The position numbers and the translations under genes are program-made. Of a stretch of 64,000 nt of DNA, positions 36,787 through 47,780 are shown piece after piece. How positions within the stretch are numbered: position 1 is the stretch's first letter; every line of letters starts with the position of its first letter. The notes beneath the pieces are model-generated. The model saw only the letters and a list, made by a program, of their open reading frames with translations. It had not been told where the DNA came from and searched no databases. Origin of the DNA: Cerrena zonata (Eukaryota > Basidiomycota > Agaricomycetes > Polyporales > Cerrenaceae); contig JASBNA010000075.1 in NCBI GenBank assembly GCA_038087015.1, positions 124,001-188,000 of the forward strand, written 5' to 3'.

Positions 36787-39124
36787 TTATCTTGAGACGT
36801 CAGGAACCAAAGTGTTAATCCCATACTGTTTCCATTTTTGTCTAAAATGGTCATTTCTGATGTTGCTAATGTAGCCTGATTTCATAAGACTTTTTAAAGT
36901 TTCCTCATTAATCTCGACTCCATCGACAATCAATTCTTCTAAGCTCAAGGAATTTGTAGATTTACTGTAAGTATCCAAAACGGGCCTGAAAAGGTTCATT
37001 AAACCGGCCCCGGTCAAAGAAACACAAAAACTTAAATCAAGCACTTTCAAGTTGCAGTTTTTCAAACCAATTACTTCATGAATACTTTTATGAAAGAACC
37101 TCATAGATGAGTCGTCCAAATCAAGCTCATTCAATGACAATTTGGAAAGACCAGGGGCTGTTGAAAGTATCGTTTCTAAATCAATTTTTGGTCTAGTGGT
37201 TATTCTATCATTCTTGAAATATATATAATTGGAGTTGCCGATGGAAAGTTCTTGGAGTCGACCACGGCGATTTGATATATCCAATAGTTTGGTCAACCCA
37301 CCGATTGAGAGAGAGGATGAATATAAGTCTAGAATCTCCAAATCATATAATGCAGAAAAATAATCAGGATCAGATTCTCTTAAGCTGATAGCCTTGCCGA
37401 TCGATTTTTCTCGCATTGTCAATCTGCTTAATTTAAATGGTGGCTGATACATAGATATCAACATCATTAAATTTTTAATCGTCAACCCTTCATTATTTTC
37501 CAAATATAATTTTTTCAAATAATGACTTTTGGATAGAAAGTTTCCAAAATTAGACTCTTGTTCAGTAAAATCAAAAGACACGATTGTAAGAGAAGTAAGA
37601 TTTGGGAATTCTCTGGTTATGAATGGAGGTGCTGGATCATAGGTATCAGCGCCTGGACGGGTCGCTATAAATTGTTTATTCAAATGCGGGTGGTTGACCA
37701 AAGTAAGCTTTTCTAAGCTTGAGTAAGTTATTAAATCACCTTGTTGATGCTTTTGAATTGTTTCTTCCGAAGGGAGAATAAATCGGTTAGAGTTATTAAA
37801 CTTTTTGTCAATCACGACAATCTCTAAAGTGTTCAATTCTTTCATCACACCTAAAATCAACTCCTCATATTTCAAGCTTGCGTTAATCCCCATTCTGAGA
37901 ACTTTTAAATTGGAAAATTGATCAACGTTCCAATTGAACTTATTCAATTTATTCACTAGAAGCTCCATGCTAAAGTCTTTGTTGATTATATCCAATGATT
38001 GGTATTTGGTATTTTTTTCACCAAAAATGTAATCAAGGATTCTTGGGGCATGGGTAGAGTCAAAAGTTGATCTTAGTTTAAGCTGTTTTATTTCTTTTGA
38101 GTAAGTTTTTGAAACTATCTGTCTAATAATTTTAAAGCCACTTAAAAATTCATTTATGGTTATACGGTTCTTAAATATCACTCGATCACTGTACAAAGAA
38201 GGAATATTCATTAGGCAGGTTCGCCATGAACGAGAAACAACGTGACAGGATAATATTCTTTTCAAGTTGGTTTGGGAAAATATCAATTCAAGGATCTCCA
38301 AGGGCAAACACTCTACCGGATCAATGCTTTTCCTAGGCTTTTTCAGCTTCGGCTCACGGATGGAAAGTTTCAAGGGACTCAGAGCTTGCTGAAGGAAATG
38401 AGGCAAGAGAAGATGCTCTTTTGGTACCCAATACTTCATCAAGGCTTTTCTGTGATCCTGAGTTGGCCCTCGAAAGGCTGCTGGCCGGTTTAAATCCAAT
38501 CCCTTGCGATCTTTTTGAGTTCTGGCTTGACGAAACAGACGAAGAGCTACTTATACTCAAAGAAACCCCATTAATATCGGGAGATACAGACTTGGGGGGT
38601 TCCTTGTTTGTAACTTTCCTTTTGGTCTTCAATTGTTTATTAACGTTCGTGTACTGACTCTTCAAATTGGTCCACAATTTATCGGGAACTTGAATATTGA
38701 ACTTTTCTTTTGCCTTGTTTATAGTGTAAACACCTTTCTGAAATACTTTATAGGCCTCTAGCTCCCTATCTTGTCTTAAATACAATTTCCCACTTCTTAA
38801 ATAACCTTTGCAACCTAAAGGGTCACACTTGATTATTTTTTCAGCATCTTTCATGGCTTCTTGGTACTGTGCTAGCTTCTCATAAGTTGCAGCTCGCTGA
38901 TCCAAAATCGAAGAGAGCTTGGGATGAACCAATGGTCCCATCACAGGATCTGGATTCATATGATATATCTTTTGCCTAATCTCTCTTATATTGTCAGAAT
39001 CATATTTCAAAAGATCCCTAATGATCTCGCTATAAAGTTTGAGAGCCTTGACGTACTGCGATGATTTGAAGTATAAAACCGCTAGGCTGATCTTATCCTC
39101 AAGAATGTTCGAATTCATCGACAT
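36787..39124 (-). CDS. DIA2: F-box protein Dia2, one frameshift
   Basis: Two overlapping frames make one gene of about 778 residues (Saccharomyces Dia2 has 732). Frame 1 (39124 to about 38365) carries N-terminal TPR repeats (LYFKSSQYVKALKLYSEII, LDQRAATYEKLAQYQEAMKD) and a Ser-rich linker. Frame 2 carries the F-box (VECLPLEILELIFSQTNLKR, then VSRSWRTCL) and a long Leu-rich repeat region to the end. One extra base in the T3 run of the coding strand (A3 at 38364-38366 on the plus strand) explains the change; removing it reads SLETSIREPKLKKPRK. TPR plus F-box plus LRR is the Dia2 layout: an SCF ubiquitin-ligase adaptor that travels with the replisome and unloads CMG helicase. Confidence 0.87.
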
Positions 39125-39252
39125 TGGTCAAAATGGCTTGGACTGGCCCTGTTTAAAAGGTTCATGTATCAAGCTATAGTACCATCTCGAGTGCTCCGGA
39201 CGCGTCGTTTTCTATCTCAAACCAAAAAAAAAAAAAGACAGAACACTAAACA

Positions 39253-40332
39253 ATGCAGACTAAAAAAAGAAGAAGCCTAAAAGGCTATCAACATTCGAAT
39301 TCGAACAGGTATTTATTAAGGTATCGTGTAATTCATCGAATTGATCTTCGAAATAGCTTAAATAAGCTTAGCTTGACCTTTCAAGATCAAACTCCTTTTA
39401 CTTTCCAATTTCCAGTTTCCCCAAGATCCGAAATGTCCTTAATGGTCAGATCGTTGGAGCTTTGTCTCCTAAGCGTGTTGATGGGTATTACATCATTCAT
39501 AGCTGGTATGGCACCTTTGAAACTACCTTTATCAACCGCACACTTGAATCTAGTTTCCATGTTGAGTATGGGTATGTTGATTGGTACATCTTTAGTGATC
39601 GTGATCCCCGAAGGGATTGAGACATTGTATGATTCAATAAAAGACCACGAAGAAGCCCCGATCCCCCGTTACATAGGAATTTCGTTAATCTTAGGTTTCA
39701 TGACTATGTTTATAATTGACAATTGCTCATCTATTCTTGAAAATTTCAATATAAATTACAATTTGTCTTCTGACAAGGTGAATTTCGATTCTATTCTTGA
39801 AAAAGTCAAATCAATTTTCAAATCTCCTTTAACTTTGGGGTTAATATTACATTCTGCAGTTGATGGTATTTCCTTGGGGTCATCTTTTAGTAAAGAAGAT
39901 ACCTCTCTTGGAATAATTTTTTTTGTGATGATAATCATTCATAAATTACCCACTGCATTTAGTTTGGCGACTTTACTATTCAAGGAAGGGCTACCACAGT
40001 CTTTACTTCAGCTACATCTTGCAGTGTTTTCCTTGATTACCCCAGTGACATCCGTGGTTACTTATTTCATATTACTAGCATTGGATATGGATAATGAATT
40101 TACAATCAGTATCATGCTTTTGTATAGCGGAGGAACGTTTATCTATATTGTCACACATGTTATGTTAGAAATTCTTACTGGAGAAAGAGAAAACCAGTAT
40201 AGACCACCCCAATCAAGCGATAGCGATTCCACTATTCATGAGCACGCCAAAATAACGGGATCTGAACTAGGTATATCTCTTTTAGGTATGCTTGTTCCTA
40301 TATTTATGAGTTTTCTAGGGGGTCATCATTAA
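39253..40332 (+). CDS. ATX2: ZIP-family metal transporter (ZIP9/Atx2-like)
   Basis: 359 residues from the first ATG, or 299 from the ATG at 39433 (MSLMVRSLELCLLSVLMGIT). Six to eight membrane helices are visible. The signature helices are GLILHSAVDGISLGSSF and IIIHKLPTAFSLATLLFKEG, carrying the His/Asp metal ligands of ZIP transporters. MLIGTSLVIVIPEGIE matches the ZIP9/Atx2 subgroup. Saccharomyces Atx2 is a Golgi manganese transporter. Family members begin just before the first helix, so the later start is more likely; the basic 60-residue extension would be unusual. The first start would leave only 128 bp to divergent DIA2; the second leaves about 300 bp. Confidence 0.87.
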   Translation: MQTKKRRSLKGYQHSNSNRYLLRYRVIHRIDLRNSLNKLSLTFQDQTPFTFQFPVSPRSEMSLMVRSLELCLLSVLMGITSFIAGMAPLKLPLSTAHLNLVSMLSMGMLIGTSLVIVIPEGIETLYDSIKDHEEAPIPRYIGISLILGFMTMFIIDNCSSILENFNINYNLSSDKVNFDSILEKVKSIFKSPLTLGLILHSAVDGISLGSSFSKEDTSLGIIFFVMIIIHKLPTAFSLATLLFKEGLPQSLLQLHLAVFSLITPVTSVVTYFILLALDMDNEFTISIMLLYSGGTFIYIVTHVMLEILTGERENQYRPPQSSDSDSTIHEHAKITGSELGISLLGMLVPIFMSFLGGHH

Positions 40333-40518
40333 ACCAAAATACTTGAGAAATTACATAAATTTATATAAACCACTATAGAAAATAAATAAAAAGATATTCA
40401 GAGCCAAGTATATTGGATGTAAGTTTCGAGAATTGAATCAAAGAAAAAGATACAAAACTATAATTCAAGAGGTTGAATTAAGAAGAAGTAAATTAAATTG
40501 ACATTATTAAAGTAGAAG

Positions 40519-43474
40519 CTAATCACATTCGTAAAAAGCATCAATATCGGGAGAATTGTCTAAACCAATTTTGGATTTCTCATTAGTCTTTTTGGCACCG
40601 CTTGTTAACCCAGGAGAATGTGCTCTAGAAGAAGATCCTGCTCTTTCCGGAACAACTGTCAAATCATCCTCATCACCCTCTTCGTAGCTCCGAAAATCAA
40701 CGTGTTGTTCACTTTCTTCGCTAGAGTTTTTATCAGTTAAGTCACTCGCATTGTCAACATGGATAGGTTCAAACATATTCAGCTCACCGAAATCTTCTTC
40801 ACTCGAAGTTCTACTTTTGAGACTTGTTTTAATCCCTTTTAACAGACGGGTTAGTTTACGTCTAATATCGGGAGAATTCAAACTTTTAAGGACATCTGGG
40901 TGATCTTTCAAGTTAAAATAGGAATTACTATTTGAGCTTGTCCTAGAGTTACTCATGGAGCTTGATGTAGAAGATTTATGATCCTTAAGTCTATTGAGAC
41001 CAATGAAGGAATTCCTTAAAGAGCTGTTATTTGACCGCTTCGGTAAGTTGGCTTTCTCAGACGCATCTGGGGTCGTGATGGCTTTTTCTGCATATTGCAA
41101 TTCACCATCAAAACTGGGTCTCTTTGATTTACTAACATTATCAGAGTAAGGGTTACCTTTATAGTAGGGGATCCTTTCTGTCTGGTACTTAAGCTTCCTT
41201 TACTTTTCGTTGTAGCCTGGGTCATCAAATTTAGGTTCTTTATGAAAGTTTGAAGAACTTTTCGCCTTCCTAATATTTTGATCTTCGAAATGAATACGAG
41301 GTTTACGGGCAGAAGCTGTCCTCTTCAAATCAGTTTGATGAAGTTGTGATTCATCGAACTGTTCCGAAATCTGACGAAAAGATCTGGACGCTCTTTATCG
41401 AAACCACCACGGGAAGGGTTACCATTATTCGAATTGGTTAATGAGACCAAGGATGTAAAAGATTGACCCTTGCTTTTTTTTCGATCTGCTGCAGGATTTT
41501 GAGGACCAATTGAATTTCTCTTACTCTTAATAGGAAGCTTTTCAGGGTCCGAGGCCCTTGTATTGGATGTTGAATTGTGTCTCTTGATTCCTGGTGGTTC
41601 ATTGGACTTTTCAAAAACGGAGTCGCTATGCTTAGGGTCATCGTTTAAAACTGGTGAATTCACCAAGGTATAATATGAATTGCTTGAATTAGTATTTTTC
41701 ATAGGAAGTGACTTATCCGGTGCTTGAGAATGATAACCAATTAAGTTATTTGCCGAAGATATCAAACGACCACGAAGCAAACTGATGGCTTTATCTAACG
41801 CAAACTCAACCCCACAATGATTACGAATCACAGTAACTTTTGGCCAAGAAGCTCTTGCACCTCGAATAATAAAATCGAGAATGAATTCAGGAGTAGGGTT
41901 TTCAAAAATTTTTGTAAAATCTACTGGGTTAGGTCTGGTAAGATGGTCACATCACCTGAATAATCTTGCGAAAGTAATGTAATAAGTTTACCACAAAGGT
42001 TCTTATATATGTTCATTTCACTCAATATTTGAAGGTAGTGGACGATTTCAGACGTGATAAAGTCATAGCAGTTATTCATTAAATCTCTTATTCTAGCATT
42101 AAGTTCATTTTCTATTTCTCCACCAAGGCTACTGATAGAAACCTTCAACATCGGAATGACATGAGGGTTTACCTGAACAGCTATTATATGGTCAACATTA
42201 AACATTTCCAGTAATCTTGTGATGGGTAGATCATTATCAACGGATCCATCAACGTACTTCATCGTAACATCGTTATTCCATTCATGGATTTCATTTGTTC
42301 TTGGATTCTTCTCATAGATAGAAGTTGATGGGAAAAATCCCGGCAAAGAACAAGAAGCACAAACAGCTGACCAAATTAAACAATTCGGAGCAGTTAAATA
42401 GTTCAATAACCTTGTCTGTTCATGAGCAGATGCAGGGGAGACCGTTATATTAAGGATTTTACCGGTTCTATTATATGCTTCCCTGAAAGTCAAATCTCCA
42501 ACAAAATCAACCATAGTTTCTTGTAAGCCATCGATATCAAATAATGTACCATATTTGAGTAAATGGCCAAAACTATTCAACAAGTTTTTGAATTTACTCT
42601 TTTTCATTGTGTGGTCTATATGTTCACCAAAGATATTAAACTTGCGCTCAGTGATGGTATTAAGAAGTAGCACAGTTTCTTCATTAGTATGGCAGCACAA
42701 GATACTAGCAATGATAGATCCAGCTGATGATCCACTAACAATTCTTGGTAATAAATTAGCTTCCAATAATGTGATAAGCACACCAATATGGAAAACACCA
42801 AATGTACTTCCTCCCGATAAAACCAAAGCTGTTCTACCGACATTCTTTCTTGTTTGTATAAGCATTCCTAATAAATAGCGATCATCCAAATTAACATCGT
42901 GGTCATATATAAGGTAATCCAAAGAAAGTTGACATTCATTAACGTATTCTTCTATAAGTTTCTTGGTTCCAACATGCGAGTGTCTATACAAGTCAATATT
43001 TCCCATATTACCTAAGTTTCTTATCCATTTTGTCCTTATCAAATAAAGAAGCAACTTGTAATCTTTTGACAATCGTGCATTTTGCATTTCTTTCAAGTTT
43101 CTGAAAATCAAGTCGTAATCATACATATTGGATTGAGGATTGAGCTTCCAGGAGTTATTGCCCAAAACTTCGTCGAGCTGTAAAGAAGCATCATACCATT
43201 TCCTATACGTGGTTGCAGAACTTTGTTGTGATACTAAAGAATCTATCAAGATCTTCTTTTCATCTGCAACCGGCAAAAACCGATTAAATATTGGAATCAT
43301 CCTAGCCCCATTGTAAATCATATATTTGAGCTTACTCTCCTGTATGTTGGGTTCCTCATTGATTGGAGCCTGTACTGGTGTTAAGTGCAGATTGTTCTTG
43401 AAAAGAGCTTCTATAATATCAGAGTGACTTATATTAACCGAGGACCGACCTACAGTCGGTAATATCTCAGTCAT
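40519..43474 (-). CDS. TGL4: Patatin-like triacylglycerol lipase (Tgl4/Tgl5), disrupted
   Basis: About 985 codons if repaired. Frame 1 (43474-41921) carries the lipid-droplet lipase core: the oxyanion loop GGSTFG (221-226), nucleophile Ser250 in GSSAG, and the dyad Asp in YVDGSVDNDLP near residue 411. Frame 2 continues with FILDFIIRGARASWPK and VIRNHCGVEFALDKAIS, then a Ser/Asn/Lys-rich tail. Frame 3 runs to 40519 with an acidic end. Single-base losses at G3 41926-41928 and A4 41377-41380 (plus strand) explain both shifts. Separately there is an in-frame TAA at 41200-41202 that an indel cannot explain simply. The catalytic domain lies before every break. Tgl4/Tgl5 mobilise stored fat; the choice between them is open. 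Confidence 0.82.
41200..41202 (-). other. In-frame TAA in the TGL4/5 tail
   Basis: In the third reading frame the sequence runs DDPGYNEK, then TAA, then RKLKYQTERIPYYKG. Coding character continues on both sides in the same frame. The stop could be a real shorter end, a point mutation (for example from CAA) or a base-call error. Confidence 0.7.
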
Positions 43475-43830
43475 TATTAAGCTCTGATTATCCTTTAAAA
43501 GCTCTGTAGCGTGAAAAGCAGCTAGTTTTAAATACGTCTAGGGTAATTTCGATTAGAATGTAATTATAAGTACTGTAAAGTAAGGAGTTTTAAACTTTTC
43601 AAGTGACAATTTACGATAAACCCTGGGGTAAAAAACTGATCAAAACTTTGTCTAACGGTGATTTGCGACATGAGGGCGACATTTTTTTTGAAAAAAAAAA
43701 CATCCATACACCGCCATCTCATTAAAATTGGTCAAACATCCATTCAAAGTAGAAAATTTATTGAAAGACCAATATAGCTAATCGGGCCATGGATTATTGA
43801 AGAAAATTTCAAGTTGTTAGGGCGATTTAG
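43475..43830. other. Divergent region between TGL4/5 and TRZ1
   Basis: About 360 bp up to the last in-frame stop before the TRZ1 open frame (TAG at 43828-43830). It has a T8/A10 hairpin-like pair near 43683-43701 (TTTTTTTTGAAAAAAAAAA) and a Tbf1-like TTAGGGC at 43817-43823. An ATG at 43789 is followed by a stop after three codons. Confidence 0.5.
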
Positions 43831-44115
43831 ATAATACCGAGCAATAAGAAAGCAAAGAAGATTGTTTCCAAAGTGTTTGCTCTAAGAAGTATAAATAAGA
43901 GTTCGACCTCTGTCGCATCAAAAGCATTTAATAAAACAGCTGTTGCTTTAACCAGATCATCCTACAGCACCAATTCCAAGCGTTTAGGCGGTAAGAACTC
44001 GACAAGAAAGTTTCAACGTTTAAAAGTGGAGAAAAAGGCAGAAGAGCCCAATTCAATAAGAAATTTTATAAGGCGAGAAATTGAAGTGAAAAGTGAACAA
44101 TTGAATCATTCCAGC
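43831..44115 (+). other. Open, ATG-less N-terminal extension of TRZ1 (possible mitochondrial presequence)
   Basis: 95 codons are open and in frame with TRZ1 but contain no ATG. From the GTG at 43873 they would encode FALRSINKSSTSVASKAFNK, then TAVALTRSSYSTNSKR and a Lys/Arg-rich stretch. This is Arg/Ser/Thr-rich without acidic residues for about 55 residues, and RSSYST looks like a matrix-protease site. It could be translated from a near-cognate codon (GTG 43873, ATT 43861, ATA 43831 or 43834) to make a mitochondrial form. A lost ATG through a sequence error is the alternative. Confidence 0.5.
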
Positions 44116-46728
44116 ATGTTCAGTGTAGTCACCGTTTGTCATAAAAACAGCGATACCAGCCATCCTTTGGTGATGTTTCAGAATCGGGATGGGTACAGGT
44201 ACTTTTTTGGGAAAGTTCCGGAAGGTACTCAAAGAATTATAAATCAAAATAAACTCAGACTTCTGAAGATGGAAGGGTTGTTTTTAACCGGGACAATAAA
44301 ATCATGGTCAGAAATAGGCGGGCTACCAGGTCTTTTTTTAACTATTACAGATGCAACCAAAAAAGGTATTGATTTATTCACATCATCCTCCAAAATAATG
44401 TCTTTCGTGGTTGCAACTTGGAGATATTTTGTGTTTAGAAAAGGTGCACAGATTGGTATTTTCAATACGGATGGTGATAAATTAATTGATTGTAAATCGT
44501 TTAGCGTGAAGCCAATTCAAATTCAATCATCGAATCAAGCTCAGGCACTTGATGAAAACAAAGTTGCTTCTTTGTTACGGCCATTGAGAAAACTTACATC
44601 ATCTATGTTTCCTCTCGATACAAGTAAAGTGAACAGCATGGACCCAGAATCTTATAAATCAGATCCTTCTGAAGGAGATATACACACCCATGTAAAGCTT
44701 CCGAAACTCGCGGAGTTAGATGATGTTCAGAGCCAACCATCAGTCAGCTATTTGATAAGGCCTCTTCCAATTAGGGGTCGTTTCGATGCAGTTGCTGCAA
44801 AAAATCTAAAAATTGAACGTGGTGCCAAATACCGTGAATTATCCATAGGAAATCCAGTATACAACACAGAGGGTACCCTTATTCAACCAGAACAAGTAAT
44901 TGGGCCTTCAAAATCATTCAAGAAACTTTTAATCATAGACATCCCTGATCGCTCATACTATCAAAATACAGTCAACAACGAAAGCTTTTTCCAAAAATCA
45001 GAAGAACTAGGAGAAGAAGAAATAGGTCTCGTGTATCATTTTATTGGTGATGATATCGATTTGGACTTGAACGAATATTCCAAGTTTATTAGTAAATTTC
45101 CAGCAGATTGTTTTCATGTGCTAAGCCATAGAACACTTTCTGATAATACTTTATCATTCCATACCTTTGCATTAAACACTTTAATGTTGAAAAGTATTCA
45201 AAATAACCAATTCAATCTTCCCCATACTGATGAATATCAACCATTGGAACATGAAAACAAGTCAATTTTTAAATTGCATTCAACACAAAAGTTTGATATT
45301 GATACCGAGGGAATTACTTATGAGGATAGTTATGTTAACCGCAATAACTGGTCCACATATTTTGATTCCGTAGTAATACCTGCTGGATTGGGAGATTCAA
45401 GTACTAAAGATGATATTATTTATTCTCCTCCACTTTCTTTAGCACCAAGTCCAAGTGCCAGAACCATGAAGGACCACGTTCAAATAGTCACTCTAGGAAC
45501 CGGATCGGCCATCCCATCACTCCAACGTAATGTTGTTTCATCATTAGTTAGAGTACCATATAAAGAAAATGGTAGTATAAAGTTTAGATCTATTTTATTG
45601 GATGGAGGTGAAAATACTCTAGCTTCAATTTTAAGAAATTACGGGCATAATAATCGTGAACAACTTATTCAAATATTTGATGAATTATGCTTTATACACC
45701 TTAGTCATTTACATGCTGATCACCACTTGGGTCTTATATCTGTCATTAATCAATGGTTCAAGTTTCATAAGAATGATGATAAAAAGCTTTATTTAGTGAC
45801 TCCATGGCAATATAATAACTTTGTGAATGAATGGTATGAAATTGAAGCTGAGGCTAATAGTGAGATTGATATTAATCGAGTCGTATATATTAGCTGTCAA
45901 GATTTCTTGAAAGAACAAGATAGAATTGGTCAATTAAGTCAAATGAGTCTTGAAAAATTTGAACACGAATATGACTGTAATGAAAATAGTTGTGTTCTGA
46001 GGGATCCTTTACTTCCCAGAGATACTAAGAATATTCAAGATCTCTACCGTAACTTGGGTCTCAAATCAGTCAATACATGCAAAGCTGTCCATTGCTTCTG
46101 GGCCTATTCTATCAGTATGACATTTGATCTTGATGGCTATGAAACTTTCAAAGTATCTTATTCCGGTGATACAAGACCAAATGTTAAGTTTGTTGAAATT
46201 GGATATAATAGTGATTTACTAATTCATGAATGTTCATTAGGTGATGACTTAATTGAAGAGGCCATTTCAAGAAAGCATTCCTCAATGATAGAAGCTGTTA
46301 GAATGTCACAATTAATGAACTGCCCCAAAGTTATCCTTACTCATTTTAGCTCAAGATACTCTAAGAGCCCCAACTTATTCCAAAATTTAGACAAGCTTGA
46401 TCAAAGAGCTGAGGAAATGGGGATGTATTTAAGAAATTCAGGATTAACTTATAATATATTTGGCTATAAAAGTTACATTCCTATCATCAATTCTTTACAA
46501 GACATAGATATTTGCTTCGGTTTCGATATGATGACTATAAGATATAACGAATTAAATGAACAAATGCAGAAACATGACTTAATTGAAAAAATATTTGATC
46601 AATCTGAACAGTCACTTGTTAAAGCTGAAAAGTCAATGAAAAGAATGGTAGAAGTATCAGAGAAGAAAAAGCTCGAGAGGCTTTTAAGAAATAAGAAAAG
46701 ACGAGTAAGTAGTGACGAAGAAGACTAA
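44116..46728 (+). CDS. TRZ1: tRNase Z, long form (tRNA 3' endonuclease)
   Basis: 870 residues from the conserved ATG (MFSVVTVCHKNSDTSHPLVM), which aligns with the start of Saccharomyces Trz1 (MFTFIPITHPTSDTKHPLLL). ELAC2-type layout: a degenerate N-terminal beta-lactamase half (YRYFFGKVPEGTQR, GGLPGLFLTI, WRYFVFR) and a catalytic C-terminal half (VTLGTGSAIPSLQRNVVSSL, the zinc motif HLSHLHADHHLG near residue 530, VSYSGDTRP, LIHECS, ILTHFSSRYSK). It cuts the 3' trailer from pre-tRNAs in nucleus and mitochondria. CTG at 44263 lies in NKLRL-x-K, where the Saccharomyces protein has Ser. The C-terminus is Lys/Arg-rich and coiled. See the upstream extension for possible dual targeting. Confidence 0.94.
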   Translation: MFSVVTVCHKNSDTSHPLVMFQNRDGYRYFFGKVPEGTQRIINQNKLRLLKMEGLFLTGTIKSWSEIGGLPGLFLTITDATKKGIDLFTSSSKIMSFVVATWRYFVFRKGAQIGIFNTDGDKLIDCKSFSVKPIQIQSSNQAQALDENKVASLLRPLRKLTSSMFPLDTSKVNSMDPESYKSDPSEGDIHTHVKLPKLAELDDVQSQPSVSYLIRPLPIRGRFDAVAAKNLKIERGAKYRELSIGNPVYNTEGTLIQPEQVIGPSKSFKKLLIIDIPDRSYYQNTVNNESFFQKSEELGEEEIGLVYHFIGDDIDLDLNEYSKFISKFPADCFHVLSHRTLSDNTLSFHTFALNTLMLKSIQNNQFNLPHTDEYQPLEHENKSIFKLHSTQKFDIDTEGITYEDSYVNRNNWSTYFDSVVIPAGLGDSSTKDDIIYSPPLSLAPSPSARTMKDHVQIVTLGTGSAIPSLQRNVVSSLVRVPYKENGSIKFRSILLDGGENTLASILRNYGHNNREQLIQIFDELCFIHLSHLHADHHLGLISVINQWFKFHKNDDKKLYLVTPWQYNNFVNEWYEIEAEANSEIDINRVVYISCQDFLKEQDRIGQLSQMSLEKFEHEYDCNENSCVLRDPLLPRDTKNIQDLYRNLGLKSVNTCKAVHCFWAYSISMTFDLDGYETFKVSYSGDTRPNVKFVEIGYNSDLLIHECSLGDDLIEEAISRKHSSMIEAVRMSQLMNCPKVILTHFSSRYSKSPNLFQNLDKLDQRAEEMGMYLRNSGLTYNIFGYKSYIPIINSLQDIDICFGFDMMTIRYNELNEQMQKHDLIEKIFDQSEQSLVKAEKSMKRMVEVSEKKKLERLLRNKKRRVSSDEED

Positions 46729-46908
46729 CATCTTGTCATAATTAGCATAATATAACCTTGTACATAAATAATACAAATTAATTTATTCAAGTTGATTAGA
46801 TAGAGTCTGTAATTCTTCAAAATTTGCGAACGCGATGGTGATTTTTGAAAGAAAAATCAAATCCATCTTAGCATCATAAGTTATTCTTTTTGATACGCCT
46901 GGTTATTG

Positions 46909-47559
46909 ATGGAAAAGCTGGTCAGACCTCCATTGGTGGTACAAGAAGAATGGATTCTCAATCTCATACTTGAACAGGTGAAGCCAGAAACAACATACTA
47001 CAATGATCTAGTGAAGAAGAACTTCATACATTATGACCCACCCCGATATAAAAATGTCAGTCGAACACCAATTGCTAGGATAACTGAATTGAAGCATAAC
47101 ACACCCCAGGGAGATCTTATCTCGGTTATTGGGGATTTCTCACACGAAATACTTACTATCTTTCCATTTTATCCAACAATTGACGAGTTCGAGCGTAGGT
47201 ATAACCAAAGAATTACGTCCAAGACTCTTCTGTCAGTAATTTTGATCAAGAGAGCCAACTTGAAATTCACCAAGGCTCATGAGTTCCATAAGTTTTCAGA
47301 AATCAAAAGCAAAGATTCCTTTATACGAAAATTCCCAGTATTTCGTGAACCTAATCTTGACATTCTCGTGCTTGAGGTTACCGAATTCCAATTATTCCAA
47401 CATGATCAAACAGACTTGAGAGATAACTGGTTCAAGTCTCTTCGATACATCTACACAGAGGACAAGTATAAACAGTTATGCTCCAGATATAGTACTTCCA
47501 CTGAGCCCAATGAACAAATACAATCAAGTTTAGATTATGACGACGTTCGATCATTTTGA
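46909..47559 (+). CDS. EST3: Telomerase subunit Est3
   Basis: 216 residues; the ATG at 46909 follows an in-frame TTG. Similarity to Saccharomyces Est3 (181 residues) is best in the OB-fold: ARITELKH (ARITKFYN in the homolog), GDFSHEILTIF (RDSSHQILVEF), FERRYNQRITSKTLL (FERTHNCRITSETTN) and LEVTEFQLFQHDQ (LNVNQATIFDIDQ). An N-terminal Trp (EEWILNLI) lines up with the surface Trp needed for telomerase function in Saccharomyces. Est3 is the TPP1-like OB-fold protein of the telomerase holoenzyme. The whole protein is one frame, so no +1 ribosomal frameshift is needed, unlike Saccharomyces EST3. Alignment is from memory. Confidence 0.8.
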   Translation: MEKLVRPPLVVQEEWILNLILEQVKPETTYYNDLVKKNFIHYDPPRYKNVSRTPIARITELKHNTPQGDLISVIGDFSHEILTIFPFYPTIDEFERRYNQRITSKTLLSVILIKRANLKFTKAHEFHKFSEIKSKDSFIRKFPVFREPNLDILVLEVTEFQLFQHDQTDLRDNWFKSLRYIYTEDKYKQLCSRYSTSTEPNEQIQSSLDYDDVRSF

Positions 47560-47780
47560 CACCCGTTAACGGAGACCAACACCAACAAATTTGGTAAGTA
47601 CTTCGCTAACTTCAACAAACGTTATAACTAGCTGAAGCAGTGGTTACTCTTGAAGACAGTTTTTAGTGATGTATTTGTGGATTCTATATGTCTCAATGAA
47701 AAACTATTTTTTTTTTGCTGCAAATAAACAAAATTGATGCCATTAGAAGTTTATCAAGTTGACCAACAAGTTCAAATAAG

